From: Cylindrobasidium torrendii FP15055 ss-10
Lineage: Eukaryota > Basidiomycota > Agaricomycetes > Agaricales > Physalacriaceae
DNA length: 47,179 bases
Direction of reading: 5' to 3'
Assembly (NCBI GenBank): GCA_000934385.1
Contig: KN880619.1
Coordinates: forward strand, 1-47,179
Under the pieces are notes generated by a model that did no database searches, was not told the origin of the DNA, and was given only the letters and a program-made list of their open reading frames with translations. Shown piece by piece: positions 21,587 to 33,007 of the stretch (positions within the stretch are counted from its first letter, which is position 1; each line of letters begins with the position of its first letter). The position numbers were made by a program, and so were the translations under genes.

Positions 21587-22758
21587 ATGAATACTCTACA
21601 CCTTGAAGACCAGGTTTCCTTCAACTGCTATTTCGACCAGACAAAAGCCCAAATGCTACATTCTTCTGGAACTACAATTCCGGTAAGTTGCTACCCGCCT
21701 GTCTGCTGTTTACATGTTCTAATAAGAATAGCTCATATCGCACCAAGTTGTCTCAGGACTTAAACCAGGGGAATTGATGAAGCGCAAGAATGATGCTTGG
21801 AATAACCTGAACTGTGCGTTCCTCGATTCCTTTCCCCACTGGCATTGACAATCAGGATAGTGCAACGCAATCTTGCATCATTCTTCGGTTCTCACACCAT
21901 GGCCTTCCGACCGTCTGACACTGTCCTCAAGAATATTCTATCGGTCTATCAGCATAACACTGCTTGCTCTCTGTTGGAAGATCGAATACGGTTGGACGAA
22001 GTACGTGGCTTGCTCAACCTGCTTTGCATTACTGACTGTCCACCTAGACACCGGCACTACGTTTTCCAGTTGACTGTAGCCTGGAAGTCGACCGGTCCGA
22101 CCACACCGCACCCATATTCACCAAACACCCTCGCACCGGAGAGATCACGCGCCACTTGCACCCCTACGCTACCCTTCCTCGATTCAAACTCCCTTCGACG
22201 GACCCCGGACTCCTCGGCATTGCGGCTTACATTCTAGAGCGCGACGTAGACCATCGAGATCCCTGCCCACTCGATATAGTGCAACAATTTCAAACCGCCT
22301 GGTGCACGAACGAATTTGCTGAGCATAGCCAATTCTTCTACAAGCAATTGCCTACGCCCCCTTCCTCGCCTCCTCACAGCCCCTGTGACGAATCCCCTCC
22401 ATCGCACAAGAGAAAACACGCTGGCGATGGCCAAGCCAGGCCCTTCAAACGGACCCGTATCGCTGAGACGGCCCCCCGCCACCTCACATCAAAACAGGCG
22501 CCTCGGCGCGTAGATCACAAACGGGCTTCAGGAGTGGGCTCGCCTCACGCTGTCACCATTGAACATACGCCGTACCCAGCTGAGACAACATATCTCCCTT
22601 CGAAACGGAAACGAGCGGTATCGCAGATGCAAGACTGCCCAGTCCAGCTAGCACCAATCACGAAGCGTCCTCGCAAGGATCCCCCCGCCGCAACGATTCC
22701 AAAACGGACCGTCTATGAGCGAAGTGCCAAGAGCAAAGGGCGTCTTACTCGAACGTAG
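21587..22758 (+). CDS. F1-family protein, copy 4 (unknown function)
   Basis: Unknown function; this is the most complete B-type copy. Exons 21587-21682 (96 bases), 21732-21813 (82), 21861-22000 (140) and 22048-22758 give 342 residues. Blocks in order: MNTLHLEDQVSFNCYFDQ, LISHQVVSGLKPGELMKRK, MAFRPSDTVLKNILSVYQHN, LEDRIRLDE, FPVDCSLEVD, YATLPRFKLPSTDPGLLG, DPCPLDIVQQF and then a proline/basic tail with SHKRKH, SKRKRAVSQMQDCPV and KRPRK. No signal peptide or membrane helix is seen; the basic clusters suggest a nuclear location. Its promoter carries TCACGTGA and faces the broken F2 3' half. The region after the stop keeps faint similarity to the start of repeat R. Confidence 0.8.
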
Positions 22759-23504
22759 CACTATGCACGCTGTCGCCCGCCATCTCTCGCGTTGGTACAG
22801 GTCGTTGCGTCCTCAGCCCGGCGTCCACTGTGTCTATTGCACCGAGTCCTATGTCAACAAGGGTTGGCATTACATTTCCGCACTTTCGTGAGTCGCAGAG
22901 CCCGCGGATACTGCTTTCTGGTGGTGTCGAATACGCCATTAGTGGACAATGCCGAAGTCGTGTCCGACTCCGCGCGCCTGAAAGAACGCGGAACTACATT
23001 GTGCGCCGTACTATACACACCTATAGACAATAACGACTGGTAGTAGTTTGAGCGTAACCAATTGTAGCCACAACTGGTTGGTCGTACGTCTTCATAGAGC
23101 AACACTAAACATGTAGTCCATGGGCGTTCTGCTAGCTGCTTTACATCTTCTGTTTATTGTAACGCCCTTTCACGATGACAGTGTTGTACTTACACACTTG
23201 CAATTGCTAGCAGCGATGTTTAGTATCGATACATCTTTGCGGAATAGCGGGGCTCGAGAAGTTCAATGAGGACACCAAGATGCCAGACAAGCCATGGTTC
23301 GACAGCAACAATCTCTCTTGCTAGTTGACTTGATCGTTTATTGGAATCATATCAAATCGAGCGACCACTGTCTTGCGCTTACCACAAGCACGCCAAGTTC
23401 ATCTCTCACAGTGCGTCACAGCTTGTATATGGTAACGGGCCTCCCAGCGCGGTTTTACGGCTGCAAGCTCGATTTATTACTATGGCCATTAGTATTCAGC
23501 TAAA
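22759..23504. other. Intergenic between F1 copy 4 and the F1 relic
   Basis: About 750 bases. The first 60 bases resemble the start of repeat R (CTCTCGCGTTGGTA against CTCTCGCATGTTGGTA). The rest shows no family similarity or RNA gene. Confidence 0.45.
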
Positions 23505-23877
23505 CCGATCCAATCTATGAGTCGTTCCCTGGACGAGAGGACCCGTCTTGACCAGGCGACAATGATGTCTCTCCAATTCAGAATCCAGAGTCCCGTTTCT
23601 CACATACCTTTAAGCTGCAGTACCGAAGTCAATCGTCAATGGCATAATGAGCAACTTTATATTGCGCATTCTTGTATCAGCACGTTCACACGCCATCCAC
23701 TTGCAAGAACTACGTTCCAACAGAGGGAAGAAGAGGAAGCGTGTAGAGAAAGACCTGACTCAATCCAAGAAACGCGTGCGACGCGTTGCACCCTCCCAGC
23801 GTCCGGAGCAGCCACCGGCGCCGTTTGCCGCGCTACCAAATCCATCCACTCTCGCTTTAAAAAAATCAGCGTTATAA
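23505..23877 (+). pseudogene. F1-family relic, subtype of copy 1
   Basis: A fragment of an F1 gene. It keeps the end of exon 3 (SRSLDERTRLDQ, compare SRPLDERVRLDQ in copy 1) and the start of exon 4 (IQSPVSHIPLSCSTEVN, compare VQSPVVHIPLKCTVEVN). It then jumps, in another frame, to the basic tail (KKRKR...KKRVRRVAPSQRP, compare KRTHRAAPSQPP). Exons 1-2, most of exon 3 and the GLLG core are absent, and the usual intron donor after LDQ is changed. Its closest relative in the window is copy 1, 21 kb away, not the neighbouring copies. Confidence 0.7.
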
Positions 23878-24298
23878 CAGTAAGGGCCTACACACACATA
23901 GTATGCAAGTTCATCCAAGTCAAGGGTATGGTTTAAGACAGAATCAATTTTGCGCGCTGGGGGAATTGATGGATGCTTTTGCGACTTGATTGAACGTCCC
24001 TCACCGCCGAGTTGCCCTATGTAGAAGTTACTTGCTATCTCCCTGGATTTCTTAATCTGTGTTCTCGGTTCTTCCATGCCAAACATAGTCTTGGAAGACT
24101 CCAGCAGTGTACGCGTATTTAGATGTTAGAAATCGTTCGCAAACTGCGTATTCTAATTCACGTACATTAGTGTGATGCTTTGATCATCCCTTGCCGTGAA
24201 CTATCCATGTGTCCCAACAAGTCGCTCTCCCTCCATCTCAAAACGGCGGTATATGCTTCGTTTGATCCAGGATCAGATTTTGATCTTTCCTGTCCCGC

Positions 24299-24306
24299 TC
24301 ACGTGA
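24299..24306. promoter_or_regulatory. TCACGTGA palindrome, F1 copy 5 promoter
   Basis: The same palindrome about 85 bases before the F1 copy-5 start, followed by CCGGAGCCGTTCGG, which resembles the ATTCGG block of the other promoters. Confidence 0.6.
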
Positions 24307-24389
24307 CCGGAGCCGTTCGGCCCAAAGGCCGTGAATCCTGATGCCCTCTTTCCCAGCTCTTTCCTTTACACTATCATCAGCTTGAAACG

Positions 24390-25331
24390 ATGGATTCCTT
24401 ACACACTGAGGACCAAGTTTCTCTCTGTGCTTCGTTCGATCAGGCGAAAGTCCAACCACTACATTCCCGGAGTATGTGTGCAGTGAGTTGTTCCTCAATG
24501 ACACGATGGTGACATTGTCTCACAACAATAGCTTATATCTCATGAAATATTCTCTGGATTGGATCCGGGTGAGCTCAAGAAGCGTCAAAACAATCCCTTG
24601 AATCAGCTCAACCGTTCGTGACAAGTGGTTTTTCTCTAAATCCAAGTTAACATTCCAGTTAGTGCAATCCAATCTGGAACGCTATTTTGACCCCCAGAAG
24701 ATGATTTTCCGGCCGTCTGATAACGTTCTCAAGACCATTCTTGCAGTGTATGAACTCAACGCTTCCTGCCCCGTCCTCAATGATCGCATACGGCTGGATG
24801 AAGTACGCAGCCTACTCAACCCGTCGTGCATTCTATTGACAGTTCAGCTAGATACCTACACTACGTTCTCCAGTTGACTGTAGCCTCGAAGTCGATATTT
24901 CCCGTCCCTCAAGCTGGTCCCGATACACAGGACCGCTATTCACCATGCATCCTCACACCAAGGAAATCACACGCCACTCGTATCCTTACACCACCCTTCC
25001 TCGGTTCAAACTTCCCTTGACGGACCCCGGACTTCTCGGAGTTGCGGCCTACATCTTCGACCACGGCTACTACGGTCGTCGAGACCATGACCATCCGCAC
25101 GACGCAGTGTATCGGTTTGGAGATGCCTGGCAGGCAGGCCAGCTCCGCTCCGAGCACTACAAGACGTTCAATCTGAAATCATTGAGTTACAAGCCCCCTC
25201 GAAAGCCCCGCGGCAAGCCTGTATATACATACAAGAAGAAGAAACGCGCCGAAACTGGGCTCAGCACTGCTGTTACAGCTGCCCATTTGGCACAGATAAA
25301 GGCACGGATAAAGGCATACAAGGATATGTAG
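24390..25331 (+). CDS. F1-family protein, copy 5 (unknown function)
   Basis: Unknown function. Exons 24390-24482 (93 bases), 24532-24613 (82), 24663-24802 (140) and 24852-25331 give 264 residues. It begins MDSLHTEDQVSL; other blocks are LISHEIFSGLDPGELKKR, MIFRPSDNVLKTILAVYELN, LNDRIRLDE, SPVDCSLEVD, YPYTTLPRFKLPLTDPGLLG and a shortened, differently composed tail (YKPPRKPRGKPVYTYKKKKR). It is the most diverged B-type member; its tail is shorter and lacks the KRKRAxSQ motif. It is tail to tail with the P450 gene, only 45 bases between the two stop codons. Confidence 0.78.
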
Positions 25332-25376
25332 TAATACACACAAATACAGTTTACTCTCAAATAACTATTTTCAATG

Positions 25377-27265
25377 TTATACGTTGTGAAGATACTGTCC
25401 AAGAAGTTCCTCTACTCGCTGTCGCGAAATACGAGGGGAAATATCACACTGAAAAGCGCGCGGATAGCTGATTGTACCATGCTCGCTCACGAACTCAGGC
25501 TTGTCGCCCTCGACGGGACGGATATCGAAGAGCGACAGCGACATGGTACATACAATGAACATTGTGGCGTGCGCAAGGAGACGCCCAGGACACACTCGAC
25601 GTCCGAATCCAAAGCAAAACTCGCGCGGGTCGAGTTCTGCGTTGGGACCCATGAAGCGCATAGGATCAAAGGTTTCTGGGTTTTTGTAGACCGTTGCGTC
25701 GCGGGTCATTTTCCTGGAGTGATATGTCAGTGCGCGATGCAAGGAGTTATGGGACACGAGAGTACCAAGTGTTAGCCAGTATGGTGGAGCCCTTGGGGAT
25801 GAAGTGTCCTTCAAAAATGTCGTCCTCGATGCATCGATGTGGAAGCGCTACCAATAAATCAGAATAAGGCCGTACTCTGTGAAAAATCCAGCAATACCCA
25901 AAGGAGCCACAGGATGAAATCGCAACAGCTCTTTGCAAAGCGCGTCGATATATGGAAGGTCTTCCATATCCGCGTAGGTGGGTAGCCGATGCCCGCCAGT
26001 GACAGAATCAATCTCATCCTGGGCTTTCTTCTGAACGTCCGGATTGAGGAGCATCAAGATAAAGAATGCTTGCAGTGTGGCTACAGAGGTGTCTCCACCC
26101 GCTGTGTCAAGTGTTAGACACATGATGAGGTGCACAATCTATTCCCTCATCGACGAACCTCCAAATACGGCGCCTGCAGCCCATTTCAGATCGTGTTCGG
26201 TAATGTCTCCGGCTTGCATTCGTGGGAGGAGAGTGGATACGAAGGACTCCTTGGCTTCACCTGTAGCCTGGAGTCAAGGCTAATCAGCCTCATCATCGCG
26301 GAGACGGAAGAAGAGCACGCACCACGGTCTGCTTGACATACGCGTATGGCAGCTCGATCATGTCGTATAGGTCCTTCTTCCACTTTTGTGCCAAGGACTT
26401 GAATGCGGCACCTGGGAACCAGCCCGGTAATAGCTTCACTGAAGAATGGTCAGTTCAATGATCAGTAGTAAAATCGAAGGCAAGACCTACATAGAGGAAT
26501 GGCATCGACCAAGAAAGACCCTGGCATCGACGCCTTGCCAAAATCCGCCATAGCCAACTGCACGATTTTGACAAACTCATCATCCTCGTTCGTGACCTCG
26601 TAGCCGTACGTGATCCGGAGAATCAGAGTCACTATGCTCCTGTGAATGTTGTCAAATCCAGTCCTACGAGGCTCAAATCCAATGCGTACTGAGCGATATG
26701 CGACGAGAGCTGCTCAGGCGTATCCAGAATACGTTTCATGAATTTCGCCGCCTCTAGCTCTTCCATGGGGTAGTACGCCCGCACAGACGCCTTGCTACCA
26801 AAGTGGCTGTGAAACATCCTACGCTGGCTCTTCATCGCGTCTCCGTATGGCACAAGGGCTATCAAGTCCTTTGCACCCATGAGGTCTCCCGCCATAGCGA
26901 GACTCGGTCTGTCGCTGTAGATGCCGCTACGTTTGTTTAAGAGAGCGTTGGCGGCGCGGTACGAGTTGAGTACAATGTATGTGTGTCCGAAGACGGTGGC
27001 GGAAGAAACTTCGCCTGGGAATATCGTTCAGATTGAGTTAACTTGGATGAGGTTGAAAGAGCGACGTACCCCAGCGGTCTCCCCATTTCGCGAAGGTCTC
27101 CCAGGGCTTTGTGGAGGGCATATCAAAGAGATTTCCAATGAGCGGATAACATGAAGGCCCTGGAGGGCGTCGAACGGTAGCGCGTTTGGACGCTGCTAAC
27201 ACGATGAGCGATGACATGCCGATTGCAAGCAGGATGAAGTCGGTGTAAATATTGTTAGAAAACAT
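25377..27265 (-). CDS. Cytochrome P450 monooxygenase
   Basis: A microsomal P450 of the fungal type that hydroxylates small molecules with electrons from P450 reductase; the substrate is unknown. Eight exons were read: 27265-27070, 27014-26690, 26639-26491, 26438-26323, 26267-26159, 26101-25898, 25847-25766 and 25713-25377, giving 505 residues. An N-terminal membrane anchor (FILLAIGMSSLIVLA) is followed by the RRPPGPSCYPLIGNL hinge. The I-helix motif AGGDTS, the ExxR motif in CKELLRFHP, the PERF-like FDPMRF and the heme loop FGFGRRVCPG (cysteine 435) are all present, so the enzyme is probably active. The flanks show no other biosynthetic gene, so there is no evidence for a metabolite cluster. 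It would often be labelled O-methylsterigmatocystin oxidoreductase-like, which should not be taken as its substrate. Confidence 0.93.
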
Positions 27266-29051
27266 TGCAATATTCGTGCAGGCTCGGCGTTGAAGAGAAA
27301 TTAGATGAGAGGGAACAAGAGCATACCATGGCCTTATATTCACTCGTATATGCAAGAGTCGACACAGCACTAGACAGCAGAACTATCTCAAGTGTCAGTG
27401 CGCCTCACTGCGAAAATCATAACACTGAGAAGCAGATGCTTCGAAGCCTGAGAATAGTGGGAATGGTTCAGTTGAGGCCATTTCTCCTGGTCTCGCGGGA
27501 CTCAGTCAACCGCAAACAAACACTTTACAGGTCAGGCTGTGCTCGAGAAGTGTTTACTGCTTGTCTAGCATCATAATACCTTGATCTGAAGAACCTGACC
27601 GAACCCAACTGGTGGGAAAACAACATGTTTCTCGTTCTCTGCAACATCGAAGCGGCTTCCCATGGGATTGAACGACAAAGATTGCCTGCCTGTGTAGTTA
27701 CGCCGTGCGGGACCGCAAATCTACACTCACGGTGAATTCGAAGGCTAGTTATCATTCTGCGCGTGAATTTTCTCCATGGATTTACGTTTTTTTATAGGTG
27801 TGAGATATCCCGATGTTGGTATATGGAGAAATCGAGTTTTCGCGGTGGTCGGTCAGGACAAAGCGCTGAATGCCTTTAGCACGTTTACGGCTGATCGGAC
27901 CGAGTACCGCAAATGCTTTTTAGTCCAAAGCCAATTCAAAACGCCTTTGTTCACAAGTTCATTCAAGTTATCGTGCGCCGGCGAGTGAGGGGACTTCCAG
28001 ATTTTTCAATTAAATAACTAAATATGAAGCCTCCTAAGAGATATGCCTCTAGCGGAGGCTTTGGTCGTACAGATGATGAACTATATCAATCAATAAGACA
28101 TCAGTCGAAGATTGGTTGTGGTTGGTACCTGTACATCCTGTTCATTGAATACATGTCGTATGTCAGTGCTAATACCCGCCAACGCCTCATCTGAGGTCAT
28201 TCTAACCAACTCTCGCATTCATCTGCGGCTTCCCGCCCGACAGTAGCGGCGAATTATTGTATCATTTAGCATAATTCTCCGACTCCGCGCACCGCTGGGT
28301 GCCGAGAGGGTGCACAAGTCGACGTGTGAAGTTCTTCCCTGGTCTTCCCAAGTTCCAATTGCATAGTACGACCGAGTCTAAGCCATGCTGTGCTTCGACA
28401 TGCTATCCCACGACTTGTGTTAAACTTCCTTCTTCAGACTTCTGGCTTATATTCTCGGAGGAGGCTTATCGATATGAAAGCCACGCGCACAGACGGCCCA
28501 GTGTGTTTGCGATCTTGATCGAACAGTTGAACCCATTGTAATGTGCCCATTGAGTTCTGTATCCTCCGAAAGTGCGTGCCTCACGGTGATAACCCAGTTG
28601 TGTGTCTCCGAAGCAAATGAGATTTATCGCGGTGGCAGCCGCAGCCATCAAAAGAGGACCGGAGCACGATGATGATGAGCAGCATGCTAAGACCATTTAG
28701 ATGAGATGGGCGTACAATTAGACTGCAGACGTGCACAGAGTGACGTGTAGATGGGTATCTTGGGCAGCGAGTAAATGAACGCTTTTTAACTACCGGGGGG
28801 ATTGTCCAGGCCTATCCACCACTTAAGCCTATAGCAAAACTCCGGTGTCGAACTTGGATGGTCGGAACGATGGCGCGTGGAATGACTATACATAACGATC
28901 AGATCGAGGCGGAGCGAACTTGGCCCTGGTTGCATCGGCTTTGCTTCTTGACAGTGACACTAGTGCCCCTTGCCTTCTTACCATCTCGTTCTCCCTACAA
29001 ACGTCACACTCCGTGCCACCCACATCGACGACGACTACCACTACAACAGCA
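27266..29051. other. Long intergenic region, no gene seen
   Basis: About 1.8 kb between the P450 promoter and the histidine-rich gene. Short open frames occur, but none shows family similarity or a consistent exon pattern. No tRNA or inverted repeat was recognised. Confidence 0.45.
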
Positions 29052-29780
29052 ATGTCCGGCAAGAACACGTCCCCGTCTGCCGGTCTTCCGGTGCGAGGCG
29101 GCTCTCCAATGTCGCCTGTGACGAACCATATGCTTCCACCGACGCGATCGCGAGGAGTAAAGAGAGAGCGCGACGAGGAGACCGAGCCCAAGTGGGACGA
29201 GAGAGAGCACCGCGGCGGCCCGTCGCCCACTGGCCCGCATCCACAATTACGAGGTGCGTCCGTCCATTCGAGGCCGCATAATGTACGACTCATGTTGATT
29301 TGGAATACAGATATCGACTTGCGCCCACGCTCCCCGTCGTCCCCATTTCCAGCGCCGCCGACCGGGCATGACCTCATGGCGCTCTTCCCAGCCACTGCGC
29401 CCAGCCCAATCCCTCCAAACACCTCGGGCTATTTCTACAAGCAGGAACGAGACTTTTTCTCCAGCCGCCACTTTGGTGCACCGCGCATTGAGGAGCGCGA
29501 TGCAGGCGGGCACTCGGACCGTGCGCCGCGCTCCTGGCCGCCGCCCGAAGAGGAAGCACGGCACCATCATCACCACCATCACCACCACCAGACGCATGCA
29601 CATCATCACCATTCCCACCGCTCGTCTTCGCACTCGTCGTCCCGCCAGGCTGCGCCTTCTGCTCCCTATCCTGTCGACTACGATACTCCAGTAGAGGCTG
29701 ATTCGGACGCCTGGAAAAAGCCAACACCTTTCAATGAGCGCAGGCGTTCAGGGAAGCACACACGCAGAATTGTCCGATAG
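29052..29780 (+). CDS. Histidine/serine/proline-rich disordered protein
   Basis: Unknown function. Exons 29052-29253 and 29311-29780 give 223 residues. The protein is low-complexity throughout: an N-terminal part with SPMSPVTNHMLPPTRSRG and charged RERDEETEPKWDERE, a middle with LRPRSPSSPFPAPPTGHDLM, and near residues 165-185 a tract of nine histidines followed by QTHAHHHH. A short C-terminal stretch (DAWKKPTPFNERRRSGKHTRR) is basic. Poly-histidine tracts are known to target some proteins to nuclear speckles and to bind metal ions; either is only a possibility here. The start at MSGKN was preferred over an ATG 44 codons upstream because the upstream part is a threonine run with no protein-like character. 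Confidence 0.65.
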   Translation: MSGKNTSPSAGLPVRGGSPMSPVTNHMLPPTRSRGVKRERDEETEPKWDEREHRGGPSPTGPHPQLRGASVHSRPHNVRLMLIWNTDIDLRPRSPSSPFPAPPTGHDLMALFPATAPSPIPPNTSGYFYKQERDFFSSRHFGAPRIEERDAGGHSDRAPRSWPPPEEEARHHHHHHHHHQTHAHHHHSHRSSSHSSSRQAAPSAPYPVDYDTPVEADSDAWKKPTPFNERRRSGKHTRRIVR

Positions 29781-31401
29781 GTGTCTTGATCCTACTCCCT
29801 CGTCGTCTCTGCTTCTCCCGTCTTCTAACTATGCTATGTATCATATTGTATCTATTCAGCCTCTGTCTTCAACACCAGTCACTATACACGCGCACCAGTG
29901 CCGTATCTGCACCAATATATATACCCTGGAGAACGGAGGGCTTCTCGTACCGATAAGTCCAGAAGATGGGGGGCACTCCAGCACCACGAGGGGGACTCGT
30001 TCTGGTGTCGTGTTTCTGCAAGCAGAGACTGTGGACATATATCAAATGTGGACTTGGCGTTTGACTTGGGCCGGCGCCTCTGCGCAGAGTTAGCTTGTCA
30101 TCCTCATTAATTTACTACACACAATGAAGGAAGGGTCGAAGTGCTTTCACTTTATCGAGGAGTGGGTGTTATCCAGGACACCGACACGATTTCATGAAAG
30201 CTGAGTGCGATATGCAAATATTTGAATGTTGGAAGCGTTGTGGAGTCCTATCTCTGGGAATGGCTCAAATGCATTTGTAGACATCCCCGTGTATCCTTGA
30301 ATTCAGACCTATTTACGTGTGTATGAACTTGTGTGCGTCCATTGAGTCAGGCTATCTGTGTGCATAAGTACATGAACGAATTCCTACAGAACGAAGTCGA
30401 ATCTTTCCCGCCGGGCTGAGGGAAGCCTACTTACAAAGTGGAGCACTCTGATTCGAACCGGCCATTTCTCGGACCCCCTCATCTCCAAAAGTTCTGTGTA
30501 GGCCTGTAGATGAGATGCATGGCGCAACTGGTGGACTGAATCTGAGTGATAGAACCTCGAGTGCAATTCAAGGGCTTATAGGAGTCAACTGAATAGGACG
30601 GTGAGCTACTGTGCAGAAGCCGAGACGGGCCACCGGACCGCAGCTATTGCCTCAGCTTTAGTAGCCACTGTGATTCATGTAGCTCTCAGCATTGTGGTGC
30701 GAGACGATTCTTTGCTCATTCTCTGTGCTCAGTAGGCTTCAAATCGACGCATAACCCACTCGCAGGGAGAAGGAACATTGACATCAGCAACAAGCGTAGT
30801 ACACAGCTACGATAGATGGCTTGAGCGTGTCCGTACACGGAGCACGGAAAAATCTCTAAGAAAGTTTGAAAAAAGAGAGTGGGTTTCTGCAGCGCAGTAA
30901 GAGTGCTGCGAGTCGACGGCTTAGGTCACAATACCCGCCAAGACGTCGATCTCCCGTTCATCTTGAGTGCAAGCAAGTCATGTGGATAGCAAGGGTAGGT
31001 ATGAGGTACTTTAGACTTTCCGCCCATGAGATGACTTTTGCATGTACAACAGGCGGGTCGCTACTATAGCTTCAACGTGAGTACACTACTACATAGGTCG
31101 TCCATCTATCAGAGTCAGTACGATAGCATTCTGCATGCTTCACCGTGGACTCGACACCAAGTAAGAGAGAATTTGCGACCATTTCTTGAAGGACTGACTT
31201 TACTTCATACTGGCAGGGTTGTCAATGTATTATGTAACTTGCATGATTCAGCTGGGCGCCCGGCATGCTTTTACAATGGGTTTAGCTAGAGATATCGACT
31301 TAGACATTTACATTTTGGCCCGCTAGTTATTTATCTTCATGACTTACGACACACCACTCACTCAGACTGCGTTAACCGTACTTCCCGATCGTCTCTCAGC
31401 G
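29781..31401. other. Long intergenic region, no gene seen
   Basis: About 1.6 kb. No frame with recognisable similarity was found. Its right end (from about 31345) is similar to the region upstream of F2 copy c, showing that the duplication which made copies b and c included the promoter. Confidence 0.45.
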
Positions 31402-31409
31402 TCACATGA
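31402..31409 (+). promoter_or_regulatory. TCACATGA element, F2 copy b promoter
   Basis: An E-box-like element about 85 bases before the F2 copy-b start. It is followed by TCG and CTTCGGG. It resembles TCACGTGA in the F1 promoters and is repeated before copy c. Confidence 0.55.
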
Positions 31410-31492
31410 TCGTAATTCGCTCTTCGGGTCTGCCGCCCGGGCTCTAGCCACTGCTTTCCTTCCTACTACCAACACGACTCCGCAAAAACGAC

Positions 31493-32745
31493 ATGCTCAT
31501 CGATAAACTCAGCTTCCACACCCTCATTGAAGGTGTGCACGAAGGTTGGAAAGAAATTCCTCTTCACCAACGTGTTACACGGGCTATTGGAATCATCGAC
31601 TGTCTTGAGAAGAAATACGGTCTCGGTCCCGACTTCGACGCAATGCTGGATATAGTGGACTCTGCACACCCTCTGGGCTGTCTCGCCGGAAAACCGGGAT
31701 ACACAACAACGGAATTTGAGAAGGAGAAGAGAGTGAAGGGTCAACCGTTTATGGCGAATCAAGCCATTCGCACCAATCATTACCTCGAGGTTTCTATCCT
31801 TGGGGACCATCTGAATGACTTCATACTATGGACCCGCAGGAAGATCCCATCATGCCCTCTGGAATACGGTTCCAGCGCATTCCTCATCAGCATCGCGACA
31901 CCAGAGCAACACGTGCGTACACTCTGAAGATTGAAACATGTTTTGCTTACTTCAACTGAATACTGTAGCTTTTGAACATTGACCGACTCGGTGGGCAGAG
32001 CCCAGGAACTTTCAACATCATGCATCGCATAAACACAGCTTCTAGTAGGACATTTCTTGTTATTTGACAATACGAGCCGCGCTGCTAACAACATATTCAA
32101 GTGTATTTTAACACGCACACGTTTTGGGCGAGGGGTGAATACATCATCATCCCTGTTGTTTCTGCACAAAAGCTTCGAATGCCTCGTCGTTTCGTTGAGA
32201 CTGTCAAGCATAACAATCAGTGCGCCCCGGAGGACAGAATCGATATCCGTAATGTAAGCTGTCCTCGTCCTTGATTCGGACAAATATCTAACGCCATGTA
32301 TAAGGATTTTCCCTTGCGCAGCAAAGAGTCGTCTCCTGGCTATCTATACCTTGCCGTTCCTTTTGACTGTTATTCGCGTGACAGGACCGTTGAAACTTTC
32401 TCTATTGACGGAGAGAGGATTTTAACTCCAGCTTGTGACGGTGTGCTTACACTGTTCCATGGCGACCCCCTCGTATGCACATACGCGAGTGCGATTAACA
32501 GGGACAAGTGCATTCGGCGGGGAAGCTGGGATGTTGGTTTGAAGGCGCTGACGCCGACTGTGCAAAGATTGGTCGCGGAGTTTGTGGAAGTCACCGATGG
32601 ATGGACAGCTAGAGCTTTTTCAGACTTCCCGGACGAGCGTGAAGCAGAGATGCATGTCGCCTCGGCGGAGAAGCCCTTGCAGGCTAGCAAGCGGCACGCA
32701 GAGGGCTTTTTTAGCGAGAAGGTAGAGAAGAAACAGAGGAACTAG
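31493..32745 (+). CDS. F2-family protein, copy b (unknown function)
   Basis: Function unknown. Exons 31493-31912 (420 bases), 31969-32044 (76), 32102-32253 (152) and 32305-32745 give 362 residues. It begins MLIDKLSFHTLIEGVHEGW, followed by LEKKYGLGPDFDAMLDIVD, PLGCLAGKPGYTTTEFEKEK, NIDRLGGQSPGTFNIMH, IIIPVVSAQKLRMPRRF, SSPGYLYLAVPFD, ACDGVLTLFHGDPLVCTYAS and LVAEFVEVTDGWTARAFSDF. The last 30 residues are charged (SEKVEKKQRN). The highly conserved, mixed alpha/beta-looking core without signal peptide suggests a soluble intracellular protein. It is in tandem with copy c, 1612 bases start to start, and the exon pattern is identical. Confidence 0.8.
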
Positions 32746-33007
32746 TCGCAGAATCTTAGCGAGTTTACACTATGTATCAAAGCTTCCCAAATCTGCGTAT
32801 GACGCAGTATGCCGTTGATTGTTTGCATGATCTAGTCTGACTAGTCAATTACAACGCCGACTTCCGCATGCATGAATTGAGCACAACATATTGGCGTACA
32901 TACCCATTCAGAAACTCAAAATCAAATCATCCTCAGCATAAACCACCTGCAGGCTCACTCACCACTCAGCCCTGCGTCAAAAGGTAGCTCTCGATTGTTT
33001 CCTACGG

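Noticed and set aside
24390..27265. A secondary-metabolite cluster around the P450
   Set aside because: No backbone enzyme, transporter or other tailoring enzyme lies within about 10 kb on either side; the neighbours are F1 genes and empty sequence.
28886..29422. A 178-codon minus-strand frame opposite the histidine-rich gene
   Set aside because: It is antisense to a strongly biased low-complexity sequence, which removes stops on the other strand; there is no similarity to a known protein.
31038..31289. An 83-codon plus-strand frame upstream of F2 copy b as a gene
   Set aside because: No similarity to F1, F2 or any known family, and no consistent exon neighbours.
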